Counted from the stretch's first letter, positions 43,667 through 52,732 are shown. The stretch is DNA of 64,000 nucleotides from Streptomyces fildesensis (GCF_016107395.1 NZ_JAAIKO010000005.1:186001-250000), one strand, 5' to 3'. A program made the numbers and translations. The notes: generated from the letters alone by a model not told the origin.

Positions 43667-45157
43667 TCAGGCCACGAAGAGGCCGGCGCCCTCGGCGTCG
43701 GAGCCGCCGCCGGAGCGGACGATGTGGGCGGCGGCGGCCAGCCGGGAGACGGCCTCCTTGGCGGTGGCGCCGCCGACCGTGAACGGCAGCCGCACATAGG
43801 ACTCGAAGGCCCCGTCGACCCCGAACCGGGGCCCGGACGGGACGCGGACGCCGAGGCGTTCGCCGGCCACCGCGAGCCGGGAACCCGACACGTCACCGGT
43901 CCGCACCCACATCGTCATACCGCCGGCCGGCACGGTGAACTCCCAGTCCGGGGTCTGCTCGCGCAGCGCCGCCACCAGGTCGTCACGGTGTCCGGCGGCC
44001 CGGGCGCGGCGGGTGGCGACGGCCTGGTCCCAGCCGCCGCCGCGCAGCAGCCAGGCCACGGCGAGCTGGTCGACGACGGGGGATCCGAGGTCCAGATAGG
44101 CGCGGGCGGAGACCAGCCGGCGGACGACGTCGGGCGCCGCCCGGACCCAGCCGATCCGCAGCCCAGCCCAGATCGCCTTGCTCGCGGAGCCGACGGTTAT
44201 CACCGTGCCACCGCGGTCGAAGGCGGCCATCGGCCGCGGCACGGTCGTGTCCGCGTCCAGCACCAGCTCCGCCATCGTCTCGTCCGCGACCACCACGGTC
44301 CCGGAGGCACGGGCCGTCTCGACCAGGGCGCGGCGCTGCTCGTCACCGACCAGGGTGCCGGTCGGGTTGTGGAAGTCGGGCATGACGTAGGCCATCCGCG
44401 GCGCCGCGTCGCGCAGCACCCGCTGCCAGGCGTCGATGTCCCAGCCGCCGAGGTTGTCGCGCATGGCCACCGGCACCAGCCGGGCGCCGGTCTCGCGGAA
44501 CAGCTCCAGCACGTTGGCGTAGCTCGGGGACTCCACCGCGACCCGTTCACCGAGCCCGACGAGCCGCCGGGCCGCCGCCGCGATGGCGCCCATGGCGCCG
44601 GTGGTGACCATGATCTGTTCGGGCATGGTGGGCACCCCGCGGGCGGTGTAGCGGTCGGCGATCGCCTCGCGCAGCACCGGAAGTCCGGCCGGGAAGTCGC
44701 CGTGGGTGGCCGCGTAGGCCGGGAGTTCGGCCAGGGCGCCCTCCATCGCACGGGTCAGCCACGGCTCGGGGGCGGGCAGCGCCGCGCAGCCGAGGTCGAT
44801 GACGGTGCCCGCGGAGTCCGGCGGGAGCGGGTCGAGGATCCGGCTCGGCAGCGCGTGCCCCTCCGGTATGGCGGTCCAGCTGCCGGCGCCCCGCCGGGAG
44901 CGGGCGAACCCCTCGGCGCGCAGCGCCTCGTACGCGGCGGCGACGGTGGTGCGGCTGACGCCCAGCGCGAGGGCGAGCTCCCGCTCGGCGGGCAGCCGGG
45001 CGGCGACCGGTACCCGGCCTTCGAGCACCAGCAGCCGTACGCCGTCGGCGAGTCCGCGGTAGGCCGGTACGCGACGGCCGCCGCCACCGGGAGCCGGCCG
45101 GGGTTCGAGCAGCCGGGCGAGCGGAGCCGCTCCTACCGATGCAGTCCACTGCGACAT
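43667..45157 (-). CDS. MocR/GntR-type regulator with aminotransferase-like domain
   Basis: 496-residue MocR protein. The N-terminal GntR winged helix has YRGLADGVRLLVLEGRVPVAARLPAERELALALGVSRTTVAAAYEALRAEGF (about 33-84; key LPAERELA, SRTTV, Y/L). The fold-type-I aminotransferase domain contains PTMPEQIMVTTGAMGAI, NPTG in MPDFHNPTGTLV and the PLP lysine in VGSASKAIWAGLRIGW (about 318-333). MocR proteins bind PLP adducts and direct repeats to regulate neighbours. It is divergent to a YczE-type membrane protein, a known pairing. ATG at 45157 has AGGTGGA nine bases upstream. Confidence 0.9.
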   Translation of the reverse strand: MSQWTASVGAAPLARLLEPRPAPGGGGRRVPAYRGLADGVRLLVLEGRVPVAARLPAERELALALGVSRTTVAAAYEALRAEGFARSRRGAGSWTAIPEGHALPSRILDPLPPDSAGTVIDLGCAALPAPEPWLTRAMEGALAELPAYAATHGDFPAGLPVLREAIADRYTARGVPTMPEQIMVTTGAMGAIAAAARRLVGLGERVAVESPSYANVLELFRETGARLVPVAMRDNLGGWDIDAWQRVLRDAAPRMAYVMPDFHNPTGTLVGDEQRRALVETARASGTVVVADETMAELVLDADTTVPRPMAAFDRGGTVITVGSASKAIWAGLRIGWVRAAPDVVRRLVSARAYLDLGSPVVDQLAVAWLLRGGGWDQAVATRRARAAGHRDDLVAALREQTPDWEFTVPAGGMTMWVRTGDVSGSRLAVAGERLGVRVPSGPRFGVDGAFESYVRLPFTVGGATAKEAVSRLAAAAHIVRSGGGSDAEGAGLFVA

Positions 45158-45207
45158 GGAATTCAGTCCACCTTTCGCGGATTGGCTGTGGCGGTCACCC
45201 ACATCCA

Positions 45208-45235
45208 TGCCACAGAGTGCCACGTATCTTGCCAC
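45208..45235. promoter_or_regulatory. TGCCAC direct repeats, candidate MocR operator
   Basis: Three head-to-tail TGCCAC hexamers lie at 45208-45213, 45218-45223 and 45230-45235 in the 96-bp gap between the divergent mocR- and yczE-type genes. MocR regulators such as GabR and PdxR recognise spaced direct repeats, so these are candidate binding sites. Confidence 0.6.
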
Positions 45236-45253
45236 CTTCACCAGGGGGTCACC

Positions 45254-45991
45254 GTGCACACCGGTCGCCGCATCGTCCATCTCTATGCCGGTCTGGTGCT
45301 GTACGGCGCCAGTGACGGCCTCCTGGTCGGCGCCGGTCTCGGTCTGGACCCGTGGGACGTCTTCCACCAGGGGATCTCCGGTCATTCCGGGCTGAGCATC
45401 GGCATGGTGTCGATCGTCGTGGGCGCGGCGGTGCTGCTGCTGTGGTGGCCGCTGCGGCAGCGGCCCGGCCTCGGCACCGTGTCCAACGTCTTCATCGTAG
45501 GTCTGGCCATGGACGGCACGCTGCGGCTGCTGCCGGAGGTCCACGCGCTGGGCGTCCGGATCCCGCTGCTGGTGGCGGCGATCGTGCTCAACGGAGTGGC
45601 GACCGGCCTCTACATAACGGCACGCTTCGGACCCGGCCCGCGCGACGGGCTGATGACGGGACTGCACCGCAGGACGGGCCGGTCGATCCGGCTGGTCCGC
45701 ACCGGGATCGAACTGACGGTGCTCGCCGTCGGCTTCCTGCTGGGCGGCAGCGTCGGGGTGGGCACCGTGCTGTACGCGGTGGCGATCGGACCGCTCGCCC
45801 AGTACTTCCTGCGGTTCTTCGAGATCCCGCAGCCGGCCGCTCAGCCGACCGCTCAGCCGGTCACCCCGCCGGATCCGGACCTGGAACCGGACCGGGAACC
45901 GGACCTGCGGCCGGAACGCTCGCCGGCCGTCGCGGCCTGCGGGGACCGCCCGGTGGCCGGGGCCGCCGCGGACCCGGCCATACTGCCGTAG
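45254..45991 (+). CDS. YczE/YyaS/YitT-like membrane protein
   Basis: 245-residue membrane protein with about five helices. Family features: LYGASDGLLVGAGLGLDPWDVFHQGIS (about 14-40; key G, GLG, PWDV, G), a second internal copy ARFGPGPRDGLMTGLHRRTG (about 119-138; key G, P/RDGLM) and a third-helix V/G-rich region. It ends with a Pro/Glu/Asp/Arg-rich cytoplasmic tail of about 45 residues. Function unknown; transport is likely. GTG at 45254 follows AGGGGG. It is probably the regulatory target of the divergent MocR protein and runs into the GDPD gene with no gap. Confidence 0.85.
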   Translation: MHTGRRIVHLYAGLVLYGASDGLLVGAGLGLDPWDVFHQGISGHSGLSIGMVSIVVGAAVLLLWWPLRQRPGLGTVSNVFIVGLAMDGTLRLLPEVHALGVRIPLLVAAIVLNGVATGLYITARFGPGPRDGLMTGLHRRTGRSIRLVRTGIELTVLAVGFLLGGSVGVGTVLYAVAIGPLAQYFLRFFEIPQPAAQPTAQPVTPPDPDLEPDREPDLRPERSPAVAACGDRPVAGAAADPAILP

Positions 45992-46810
45992 GTGAGCGCA
46001 CCTCCCCCTCCCCCGGCCCACCCGTATCTGGACCATCCGGCACCCCTCGCCTTCGCCCATCGCGGAGGTGCGGCGGACGGCCTGGAGAACACCCTGACCG
46101 CCTTCCGCCGTGCCGTCGACCTCGGCTACCGCTATCTGGAGACCGACGTCCACCTGACGTCGGACGGCGTTCTCGTCGCCTTCCACGACGCGACCCTGGA
46201 CCGTGTCACCGACGCGCGCGGCGCCATCGCCGCCCTACCGTGGAGCGAGGTCTCCCGGGCCCGGGTCGCGGGCCGTGAGCCGGTCTCCACGTTCGCGGAG
46301 CTGCTGGCGGCCTTTCCCGAGGCCCGGTGGAACGTGGACGTGAAGGCGGAGGCCGCCGCCGGACCGCTGCTCGACGCGATCCGTACGGCGGACGCGTGGG
46401 ACCGGGTGTGCGCCGGATCGTTCTCCGAGGCCCGGGTGGCCCGGCTGCGGGCGCTCGCCGGACCCCGGCTGGCCACTTCGCTGGGCACCCGGGGGGTGGC
46501 GGGCCTGCGGCTGCGCTCGTACGGCGGCCGGCCGCTGGAGCGGCTGCCCGCGCGGCTGCTGGACGCGGCGGTACGGCAGGGCGCGGTCTGCGTCCAGGTG
46601 CCGGAGCGCGTCGCGGGCGTTCCGGTGGCGGACCGCAGGTTCATCGACGCCGCCCACCGGCGGGGTCTGCAGGTCCATGTCTGGACGGTCAACGACCCCC
46701 GCCGGATGACCGCGCTCCTCGACCTCGGAGTGGATGGCATCATGACCGATCACATCGAGGCACTGCGCACGGTGTTGTCCGAGCGGGGGACCTGGTGGAC
46801 ACGGCGGTAA
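45992..46810 (+). CDS. glycerophosphodiester phosphodiesterase
   Basis: 272-residue GDPD TIM-barrel enzyme without signal peptide. Catalytic parts are AFAHRGGAADGLENTLTAF (about 20-38; His, Arg, Glu, Asn), LETDVHLTSDGVLVAFHD (about 49-66; Glu, Asp, His) and VWTVND (about 229-234). It hydrolyses glycerophosphodiesters from phospholipids to glycerol 3-phosphate and an alcohol. GTG start immediately follows the TAG of the upstream gene; its 3' end overlaps the next gene by 16 bases, so this is an operon of three. Confidence 0.9.
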   Translation: MSAPPPPPAHPYLDHPAPLAFAHRGGAADGLENTLTAFRRAVDLGYRYLETDVHLTSDGVLVAFHDATLDRVTDARGAIAALPWSEVSRARVAGREPVSTFAELLAAFPEARWNVDVKAEAAAGPLLDAIRTADAWDRVCAGSFSEARVARLRALAGPRLATSLGTRGVAGLRLRSYGGRPLERLPARLLDAAVRQGAVCVQVPERVAGVPVADRRFIDAAHRRGLQVHVWTVNDPRRMTALLDLGVDGIMTDHIEALRTVLSERGTWWTRR

Positions 46811-48174
46811 CGGAGACGGCGGTCGCGGAGCGCGCACTGGAGCGGCGCCGCGAGCAGCACGGCTGGTATTTCTACGACTGGGCCAACTCGGTCTTCTCCA
46901 CGAGTGTGATCACGGTCTTCCTCGGCCCCTATCTCACGGAGGTCGCGAAGGCCGCCGCCGACGCCGACGGGTATGTGCACCCGCTGGGCATCCCGGTGCG
47001 GGCGGGCGCGTACTTCGCGTACACGATCTCCGCCTCGGTGCTGCTGTCGGTGCTGGTGATGCCGCTGGCGGGCGCGGTCGCGGACCGTACCGGCCGCAAG
47101 AAGCCGCTGATGGGCGCGTTCGCCTATCTGGGGGCGGCGGCGACCGCCGGGATGTTCTTCCTGTCCGGCGACCGCTATCTGCTCGGCGGCGCGCTGCTGA
47201 TCGTGGCGAACGTCTCGTACGCGGCGTCCGTGGTGCTCTACAACGCCTTCCTGTCGCAGATCGCGGAGCCGCACGAGCGGGACGCCGTGTCGTCGAGGGG
47301 TTGGGCCTTCGGGTACGCGGCGGGCGCGCTGATGCTGGTGGCGAACCTGGGGCTGTTCCTGGGCCATGACGCCTTCGGCGTCTCCAAGGGCACGGCGGTG
47401 CGCATCTGCCTCGCCTCAGCGGGGCTGTGGTGGGCGGTGTTCACGGTGGTGCCGCTGCGCCGGCTGCGGGACCGCCCGTCGCCACGCTCCGCCGCCGGCC
47501 CGTCCGCCGGCGACGCCGGGCCGGGCGCGCTCGGCCAGGGCTGGCGGCAGCTGGCGGCCACCGCCCGGGACATGCGCCGCTATCCGCTGACGCTCGCCTT
47601 CCTGCTGGCGTACCTCGTCTACAACGACGGCATCCAGACGGTGATCTCGCAGGCGTCGGTGTACGGCTCGGAGGAGCTGGGCCTGGAACAGGGGACGCTG
47701 ATCACCGCCATCCTGCTGGTCCAGGTGCTGGCCGTGGTCGGCGCGCTGGTACTGGGCCGGCTGGCCGCCCGCTACGGGGCCCAGCGCACCGTGCTCGGCT
47801 CACTGGCCGCCTGGACCGTCACCATCGGCGCCGGATATTTCCTCCCGGCGGGTGAACCTGTGTGGTTCTTCGCGCTCGCTGCGGCCATCGGGATGGTCCT
47901 CGGCGGCAGCCAGGCGCTGTCCCGATCGCTCTTTTCCCACCTGGTGCCGCGGGGCAAGGAGGCCGAGTACTTCTCCGTGTACGAGGTCAGCGACCGGGGA
48001 ACGAGCTGGCTCGGACCTCTGCTTTTCGGGCTGACGTACCAGCTGACCGGCAGCTATCGCGACGCGATCATCTCGCTGGTGGTCTTCTTCGCGGTGGGGT
48101 TCGTGCTGCTGGCCCGGGTGCCGGTGCGCGCGGCGGTGGAGGCCGCGGGAAATCGCGTCCCGGACACAATTTAG
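46795..48174 (+). CDS. MFS transporter of the UMF1/Atg22 type
   Basis: 459-residue permease with about 12 helices. The family opening is REQHGWYFYDWANSVFSTSVITVFLGPYL (about 16-44; key W, DWA, S, F). It also has PLAGAVADRTGRKKPLM (about 89-105, motif A-like) and DAVSSRGWAFGYAAGAL (about 163-179). UMF1 proteins resemble the yeast vacuolar amino-acid effluxer Atg22; the substrate here is unknown. GTG at 46795 has GGGGGA five bases upstream and lies inside the GDPD coding end. Confidence 0.87.
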   Translation: MDTAVTETAVAERALERRREQHGWYFYDWANSVFSTSVITVFLGPYLTEVAKAAADADGYVHPLGIPVRAGAYFAYTISASVLLSVLVMPLAGAVADRTGRKKPLMGAFAYLGAAATAGMFFLSGDRYLLGGALLIVANVSYAASVVLYNAFLSQIAEPHERDAVSSRGWAFGYAAGALMLVANLGLFLGHDAFGVSKGTAVRICLASAGLWWAVFTVVPLRRLRDRPSPRSAAGPSAGDAGPGALGQGWRQLAATARDMRRYPLTLAFLLAYLVYNDGIQTVISQASVYGSEELGLEQGTLITAILLVQVLAVVGALVLGRLAARYGAQRTVLGSLAAWTVTIGAGYFLPAGEPVWFFALAAAIGMVLGGSQALSRSLFSHLVPRGKEAEYFSVYEVSDRGTSWLGPLLFGLTYQLTGSYRDAIISLVVFFAVGFVLLARVPVRAAVEAAGNRVPDTI

Positions 48175-48487
48175 GTATTGGGGGTCGCGGGCCGGTAGTG
48201 TACGCGGTTGTCCCGCCGGGTTGACCGTTACTGCGCGCCAAAGATAGCTAAGCGCCGGGTGACATCTGGTAACAGATGTGACAAAACGGTCAATGGTGGG
48301 TACAAACAGGGGCGGCACGACGGTAGGAAAAAGCGCGGCGCGCAGCGCCCTCCTAGAAAGGGTGGCGGTGGGCGACGGGCGGGCGCATGTCCCTCAACGG
48401 GAATCTTCACCGCCGACCGGACGTTGACCGGATGACGACGACAGCGACACCTGTCCTGTGGGCGACAAAGCCCGGGAGGCACGATTC
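48175..48487 (+). other. leader and promoter region of rbpA
   Basis: About 310 bp without a gene. It holds a palindrome ACATCTG-GTAA-CAGATGT (48262-48279), set in AT-richer sequence. A purine-rich tract (about 48320-48370) and the SigR-type promoter near 48400-48425 follow. Two start sites for rbpA are therefore plausible: a vegetative one near the palindrome and the stress one. Confidence 0.5.
48400..48425 (+). promoter_or_regulatory. SigR-type promoter of rbpA
   Basis: GGAAT (48400-48404), exactly 18 bases, then GTT (48423-48425). This matches the SigR consensus GGAAT-N18-GTT. rbpA is known to be induced by disulphide stress through SigR in S. coelicolor. The start codon is 63 bases downstream. 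Confidence 0.85.
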
Positions 48488-48862
48488 ATGAGTGAGCGAG
48501 CTCTCCGCGGTACGCGACTCGGGGCCACTAGCTACGAGACCGACCGTGGTATCGATCTGGCACCTCGCCAGACCGTTGAGTACGCATGCCGGAACGGACA
48601 TCGCTTTGAGATGCCGTTCTCGGTTGAGGCCGAGATTCCGTCGGAGTGGGAGTGCCGTGCATGCGGCACCATCGCACTTCTGGTGGACGGAGAGGGCCCG
48701 GAGAAGAAGGAAACCAAGCCCGCGCGCACGCACTGGGACATGCTCATGGAGCGGCGCACGCTCGAGGAACTCGAGGAGGTGCTGGCCGAGAGGCTGGCCG
48801 TCCTGAGGTCCGGAGCGATGAACATCGCGGTGCATCCGCGCGACAACCGCAAGAGCGCCTGA
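48488..48862 (+). CDS. rbpA: RNA polymerase-binding protein RbpA
   Basis: 124-residue actinobacterial RNA polymerase cofactor. It has the disordered N-terminal tail MSERALRGTRLGATSYETDRG, a zinc-ribbon core with cysteines in EYACRNGHRF and WECRACG, then the basic linker and sigma-interaction helix HWDMLMERRTLEELEEVLAERL (about 83-104; key W, L, ER, EL). It binds principal sigma factor and polymerase and stabilises open complexes. ATG at 48488 is preferred over an in-frame ATG at 48458. A SigR promoter and a downstream hairpin frame the gene; fxsA follows convergently. Confidence 0.96.
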   Translation: MSERALRGTRLGATSYETDRGIDLAPRQTVEYACRNGHRFEMPFSVEAEIPSEWECRACGTIALLVDGEGPEKKETKPARTHWDMLMERRTLEELEEVLAERLAVLRSGAMNIAVHPRDNRKSA

Positions 48863-48873
48863 CCAACAGGCAT

Positions 48874-48899
48874 CGGGCCCGTGGTGACACACGGGCCCG
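48874..48899. terminator. hairpin terminator between rbpA and fxsA
   Basis: Perfect 10-bp stem CGGGCCCGTG (48874-48883) / CACGGGCCCG (48890-48899) with a six-base loop, twelve bases after the rbpA stop. It sits between convergent genes. Confidence 0.8.
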
Positions 48900-48931
48900 C
48901 CCAACACTTCTGCCCCGTGGCGGAGCGCCGA

Positions 48932-49525
48932 TCAGCGCTCTGTCCCGGGGTTTTTGCGGTCCGGGTCCACGACCTCGCCCTGGATGACCTCGCCGGGGAT
49001 GACCTTGCCGTCGGGACGGTGGATCCGGATCTGCTCGTTGGCCACCCGCGCCTGCTGGAACAGATCACCGATCGAACCGGAGTCGTAGCTCTTGCGGCGC
49101 CCGAGGGCGCGGTCCGCCGCCTTGCGCAGCAGTGCCCGGGTCGGCGGGAAGAGGCACAGCAGCCCGGCCGCGTCGGACACGAAGCCCGGGATCATCAGCA
49201 GCAGACCACCGAGCATGCCGAGCGCCGCACCGGTCGCCTCGCTCCCGGACGGGGCGATGCCCGGAGCGCCGGGGGCTCCCGGGGCACCGGGCTGCATGGA
49301 GACGGTCAGGCTGCGCCAGGCGCTGCGCCCGGCCCGCTTCACCACGAGCGCGCCGAGCACGAACCCCGCCACGAGCAGCAGCAGAACGGTGAGGCCGCTG
49401 GTGGCCGAGGCCACCACCGTCAGCAGCCAGATCTCCAGGACCGCCCAGGCCGCCACCACGAGCGGCGCGAAGGTGCGGACGCGCGAGCGCCGGGGACGGA
49501 CGGGGGGCGGGGTGCTGGTAGTCAT
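48932..49525 (-). CDS. fxsA: FxsA family membrane protein
   Basis: 197-residue membrane protein with four hydrophobic segments. FxsA features are PLVVAAWAVLEIWLLTVVAS (about 21-40), LGALVVKRAGRSAWRSL (about 57-73), GMLGGLLLMIPGFVSDAAGLLCLFPPTRALLR (about 103-134; key GG, IPGF, D, G, L, P, R). A hydrophilic tail follows. In E. coli FxsA (F-exclusion suppressor) affects phage exclusion; in actinobacteria the role is unknown. A PGAPGAPGAPG collagen-like triple repeat interrupts the loop at about 79-89. Confidence 0.9.
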   Translation of the reverse strand: MTTSTPPPVRPRRSRVRTFAPLVVAAWAVLEIWLLTVVASATSGLTVLLLLVAGFVLGALVVKRAGRSAWRSLTVSMQPGAPGAPGAPGIAPSGSEATGAALGMLGGLLLMIPGFVSDAAGLLCLFPPTRALLRKAADRALGRRKSYDSGSIGDLFQQARVANEQIRIHRPDGKVIPGEVIQGEVVDPDRKNPGTER

Positions 49526-49617
49526 ACGGTCAATTGTGCCTGGGCCCGGATAAAGCCACGATCATCGGCGGACATCGCCGATCACGCCCGCCCGGATCGC
49601 ACCCCGCCGGACCGCCC

Positions 49618-50409
49618 TCAGCGGGACGTACGGCCGAAGACCCGGCTCGCCCGTGAGCCCACGCCCCAGGCGGTGACCCGCCACAGCGCCTCGACCACGA
49701 TGTTGCGGCTCATCTTGCTGTCGCCGCGCTCGCGCTCCACGAAGGTGATGGGGACCTCGACGACGTGGAAGCCGGCCTTGACCGTGCGCCAGGCCAGGTC
49801 GACCTGGAAGCAGTAGCCGGCCGAGGCCACCTCGTCCATGCCCAGGCCGGTCAGGGTCTCCTTGCGGAAGGCCCGGTAGCCGCCGGTGACGTCACGGATC
49901 GGCACGTCCAGCAGGATCCGCGAGTACGTGCTGCCGCCGCGGGAGAGGAACTCACGGGACTTGGGCCAGTTGACGACCCGGCCGCCGGGGATCCACCGGG
50001 AGCCGAGGACCAGGTCCGCGCCCTTGAGGGCGGTGAGCAGCCGGGGCAGCTCCTCGGGCTGGTGCGAGCCGTCGGCGTCCATCTCGACCAGGACGCCGTA
50101 TCCCTGGTCGATGCCCCAGCGGAAGCCGGCCAGGTAGGCGGCACCGAGGCCTTCCTTGCCCTGCCGGTGCAGCACGTGGACGTGATCGTCACCGGAAGCC
50201 AGTTCGTCGGCGAGCTTGCCGGTGCCGTCGGGGCTGTTGTCGTCGGCGACCAGGATGTGCGCCTCGGGTACCGAGGACCGGACCCGGGCCACGATCGGCT
50301 TGATGTTCTCGGCTTCGTTGTAGGTCGGGATGATGACCAGAACCGTGCCGAGCGGACCGAAGTCCCTCCCCTGGGCTCCGCCATGGGGAACCCCACCGCC
50401 CTCGTTCAC
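49618..50409 (-). CDS. ppm1: polyprenol monophosphomannose synthase
   Basis: 263-residue GT2 glycosyltransferase. Motifs: VLVIIPTYNEAENI (about 24-37), VADDNSPDGT (about 54-63; DDNS), a metal DxD-like EMDADGSHQPEEL (about 108-120), and FVERERGDSKMS (about 220-231). It moves mannose from GDP-mannose to polyprenyl phosphate, the donor for protein O-mannosylation in Streptomyces. GTG at 50409 follows AAGGGG and overlaps the lnt stop by GTGA. In mycobacteria the same two functions are fused in one protein; here they are separate but coupled. Confidence 0.93.
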   Translation of the reverse strand: MNEGGGVPHGGAQGRDFGPLGTVLVIIPTYNEAENIKPIVARVRSSVPEAHILVADDNSPDGTGKLADELASGDDHVHVLHRQGKEGLGAAYLAGFRWGIDQGYGVLVEMDADGSHQPEELPRLLTALKGADLVLGSRWIPGGRVVNWPKSREFLSRGGSTYSRILLDVPIRDVTGGYRAFRKETLTGLGMDEVASAGYCFQVDLAWRTVKAGFHVVEVPITFVERERGDSKMSRNIVVEALWRVTAWGVGSRASRVFGRTSR

Positions 50410-52106
50410 TGCTGCCCCTTCGCTTTTGTGGCTTCGCGCCTGCCGAGCGCGATGGCGACAGCGCAGGACAGAATCCCCACCATAGCGAGAGTCCACTCGG
50501 GAACCGTACTGACGCGGTCGGCCACCGTGAGCTCGTCGCGCAGCGGGATCCGGGCACTCAGGACATCCTGGGTGAATTCCTTCGTGCGCTGCTCAATGGT
50601 GCCGTCGGGGGCCACCACGGCGCTGATGCCGCTGGTCGCGGCGGTGACGATGGCGCGGCCGTGTTCGACGGCCCGCAGCCGCGACATGGCGAGCTGCTGC
50701 TCGGGCTGTCCGGTGCGGCCGTACGTCGCGTTGTTGGTCTGGACGATGATCGCGCGCGCCCCGGCCTTCACGGTGTCGTGCACGATCTCGTCGTAGGCGA
50801 CCTCGAAGCAGATGACGTCGCCGAGCGTGGCGGGGCCGATCTTGAGGACGCCGGTGTTCCTGCCCGGGTAGAAGTCCCGCGGGATCTGGTCGAGCCGGTG
50901 GATGACCTTGGTGAGCTCGGTGCGGAAGGGCACGTACTCGCCGAACGGCACCGGGTGCTGCTTGGTGTACGAGGCGCCGGGCCCGGAGACCGGGTCCCAG
51001 ACGATGCCCTCGTTCTGCACATGCCGGGCGTCCGGGCCGTCGACCAGCGCGCCGACCAGGACCGGGACGCCCACGGCCCGCACCGCGCCGGTGATCCTGT
51101 CGTACGCCTGCGGGTTGCTGAACGGGTCGAGGTCGGAGGAGTTCTCCGGCCAGATCACCAGATCCGGCTTGGGCGTGCGCTTCTCCTTGATGTCCCTGGC
51201 CAGCTTGAGGGTGGCCGCGACATGGTTGTCCAGGATCTGCATCGGCCGGCCGAGGAAGTGCATCCCGGGCTGCTGGACGTTGCCCTGCACGATGGCCACC
51301 TTGACGAAGTCGGTGGCGTCCGTGGGCACCGGTACCGCGTAGCCGGCGGCGAGGAGGGCGGCCGCGAGCACGGCGGTCCCGGCGGCGGGCAGCAGCGTCC
51401 GGGCGGTGCGCGCGGTCCCGGCGGTGCGCAGCCGCAGGGCGGCGAGCACGGCCGCGGCCAGCAGCGTGCCGGTCAGCGCGACGGCGAAGGTGACCAGCGG
51501 GGCCCCGCCGAGGGCGGCCAGCGGGGTGTAGGGCGAGCCGGTGTTGGCGAAGGCCAGGCGTCCCCAGGGGAAGCCGCCGAAGGGCAGCCGGTCCCGGGCC
51601 AGTTCCTCGGCCACCCACAGGCAGCCGCCCCACAGCGGCCAGCCCGGCAGCCGGGAGGTGATCGCCAGGCCGGCTCCGAGCGCGGCGATGAAGAGCGCCT
51701 CCAGCACGGACAGCCCGAAGACCGCGTCGTAGCCGACGACCCGCAGCCACAGCAGCAGCCACAGGAAGAAGGGCAGCGCGAAGGCGAAGCCGAGCCAGGC
51801 GCCCTGCCGGGCGGTCCTGCCACGGGTGAGGACGGACAGCCCGGCGACCGCGGCGATCGACAGCGGCCACAGGTCGTAGGGCGGGAACGCGGCGGCGAGC
51901 GCCAGTCCGCAGAGCGCGGCGGCGGCGCTGCGGGGGGCCGCGCGGCGGGCGGCCAGCGCGGCACGGCGGCGCCGGCCGGGACGTACGGGCACGGGCTGGG
52001 CCGCGTCCGGATCGGCGGCCGGGTCCACGACCGCGTCCTTGGCTGGATCCGCGGCCGGTTCTGCGGCTGGATCCACGGCCGGGGCGGTGTCGGGTCGCGG
52101 GCGCAC
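50406..52106 (-). CDS. lnt: apolipoprotein N-acyltransferase
   Basis: 566-residue membrane enzyme. An Asp/Pro/Ala repeat-rich N-terminal tail (about 1-45) precedes seven or eight helices. The nitrilase-like periplasmic domain follows, with triad Glu in IWPENSS (about 320), Lys in YTKQHPVPFGEYVP (about 380) and Cys in GDVICFEVAYDE (about 431). A final helix lies near 540. It N-acylates the diacylglyceryl cysteine of lipoproteins, completing maturation. GTG at 52106 has AGGAAGG eight bases upstream. It heads a coupled pair with the mannosyl synthase. A transposon-end-like hairpin lies about 40 bp upstream. Confidence 0.92.
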   Translation of the reverse strand: MRPRPDTAPAVDPAAEPAADPAKDAVVDPAADPDAAQPVPVRPGRRRRAALAARRAAPRSAAAALCGLALAAAFPPYDLWPLSIAAVAGLSVLTRGRTARQGAWLGFAFALPFFLWLLLWLRVVGYDAVFGLSVLEALFIAALGAGLAITSRLPGWPLWGGCLWVAEELARDRLPFGGFPWGRLAFANTGSPYTPLAALGGAPLVTFAVALTGTLLAAAVLAALRLRTAGTARTARTLLPAAGTAVLAAALLAAGYAVPVPTDATDFVKVAIVQGNVQQPGMHFLGRPMQILDNHVAATLKLARDIKEKRTPKPDLVIWPENSSDLDPFSNPQAYDRITGAVRAVGVPVLVGALVDGPDARHVQNEGIVWDPVSGPGASYTKQHPVPFGEYVPFRTELTKVIHRLDQIPRDFYPGRNTGVLKIGPATLGDVICFEVAYDEIVHDTVKAGARAIIVQTNNATYGRTGQPEQQLAMSRLRAVEHGRAIVTAATSGISAVVAPDGTIEQRTKEFTQDVLSARIPLRDELTVADRVSTVPEWTLAMVGILSCAVAIALGRREATKAKGQQ

Positions 52107-52145
52107 GTCGCGGCCTTCCTGCAGCAGGTGGTGAGCTGGTGCATT

Positions 52146-52176
52146 GAATCCTCCCCCAGCTCAAGCAGGGGGATTC
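52146..52176 (-). mobile_element. IS200/IS605-family right-end-like hairpin (remnant)
   Basis: Read on the minus strand, GAATCCCCC - loop - GGGGGAGGATTC forms a stem with an asymmetric AGG bulge. This is the signature shape at the right end of IS200/IS605/TnpB elements. No tnpA or tnpB gene is intact nearby and no zinc-finger codons were seen, so it would be a remnant or a non-autonomous copy. The sequence just inside (52200-52340) could be a reRNA/omega-RNA scaffold relic; that is inference. Confidence 0.5.
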
Positions 52177-52732
52177 CTGGCTCACGATGCCTGCGGGTCA
52201 GCGATCCGACAGGTCTTCCACGATCAACACCAGCCGGGTTGAGACCAGCCCGGTTTGGTACGGCAAAGCTTGGAGGTGCTTGTGCTGTCTTGGTTCTCGA
52301 TCAGCACGGTGTGCGCGCTTGATTCTCGCGACGCACGACCGGAAGCTTACCCGGTCATCTGGGCGGCGATCCGCCGGCGGGCGCGCAGGCCGCCGCGGGG
52401 GCCGGGCTCGAGGCGGGGCCGTGCGGGAGCGCCCGCTACGGAACGGGCCCGGAACGCCCTTCGGGCCGACCTGGGACCCGCTGGCTGCGAGTCGGCGCCA
52501 AGGCCGTTGTCTACTGGGCGTCCGGGCCCTTCCCGGGTCACACCTGCCGTCCGGCGGCACTCGCCGTGAAGCGAGCCGCTTTCCGTGCCGCTGACGCTGG
52601 ACCTGGCTGCCAGTGGCGGCGTGCACGTGCGGCGCGACACCCCATGGCCCAGCGGCGGTCGACGGATTCGCGGAGGGTCCCCGGTCCGACGTCCTGTGGT
52701 GGACTCGGCCGAACCTACTCGCCCTCGACCGT

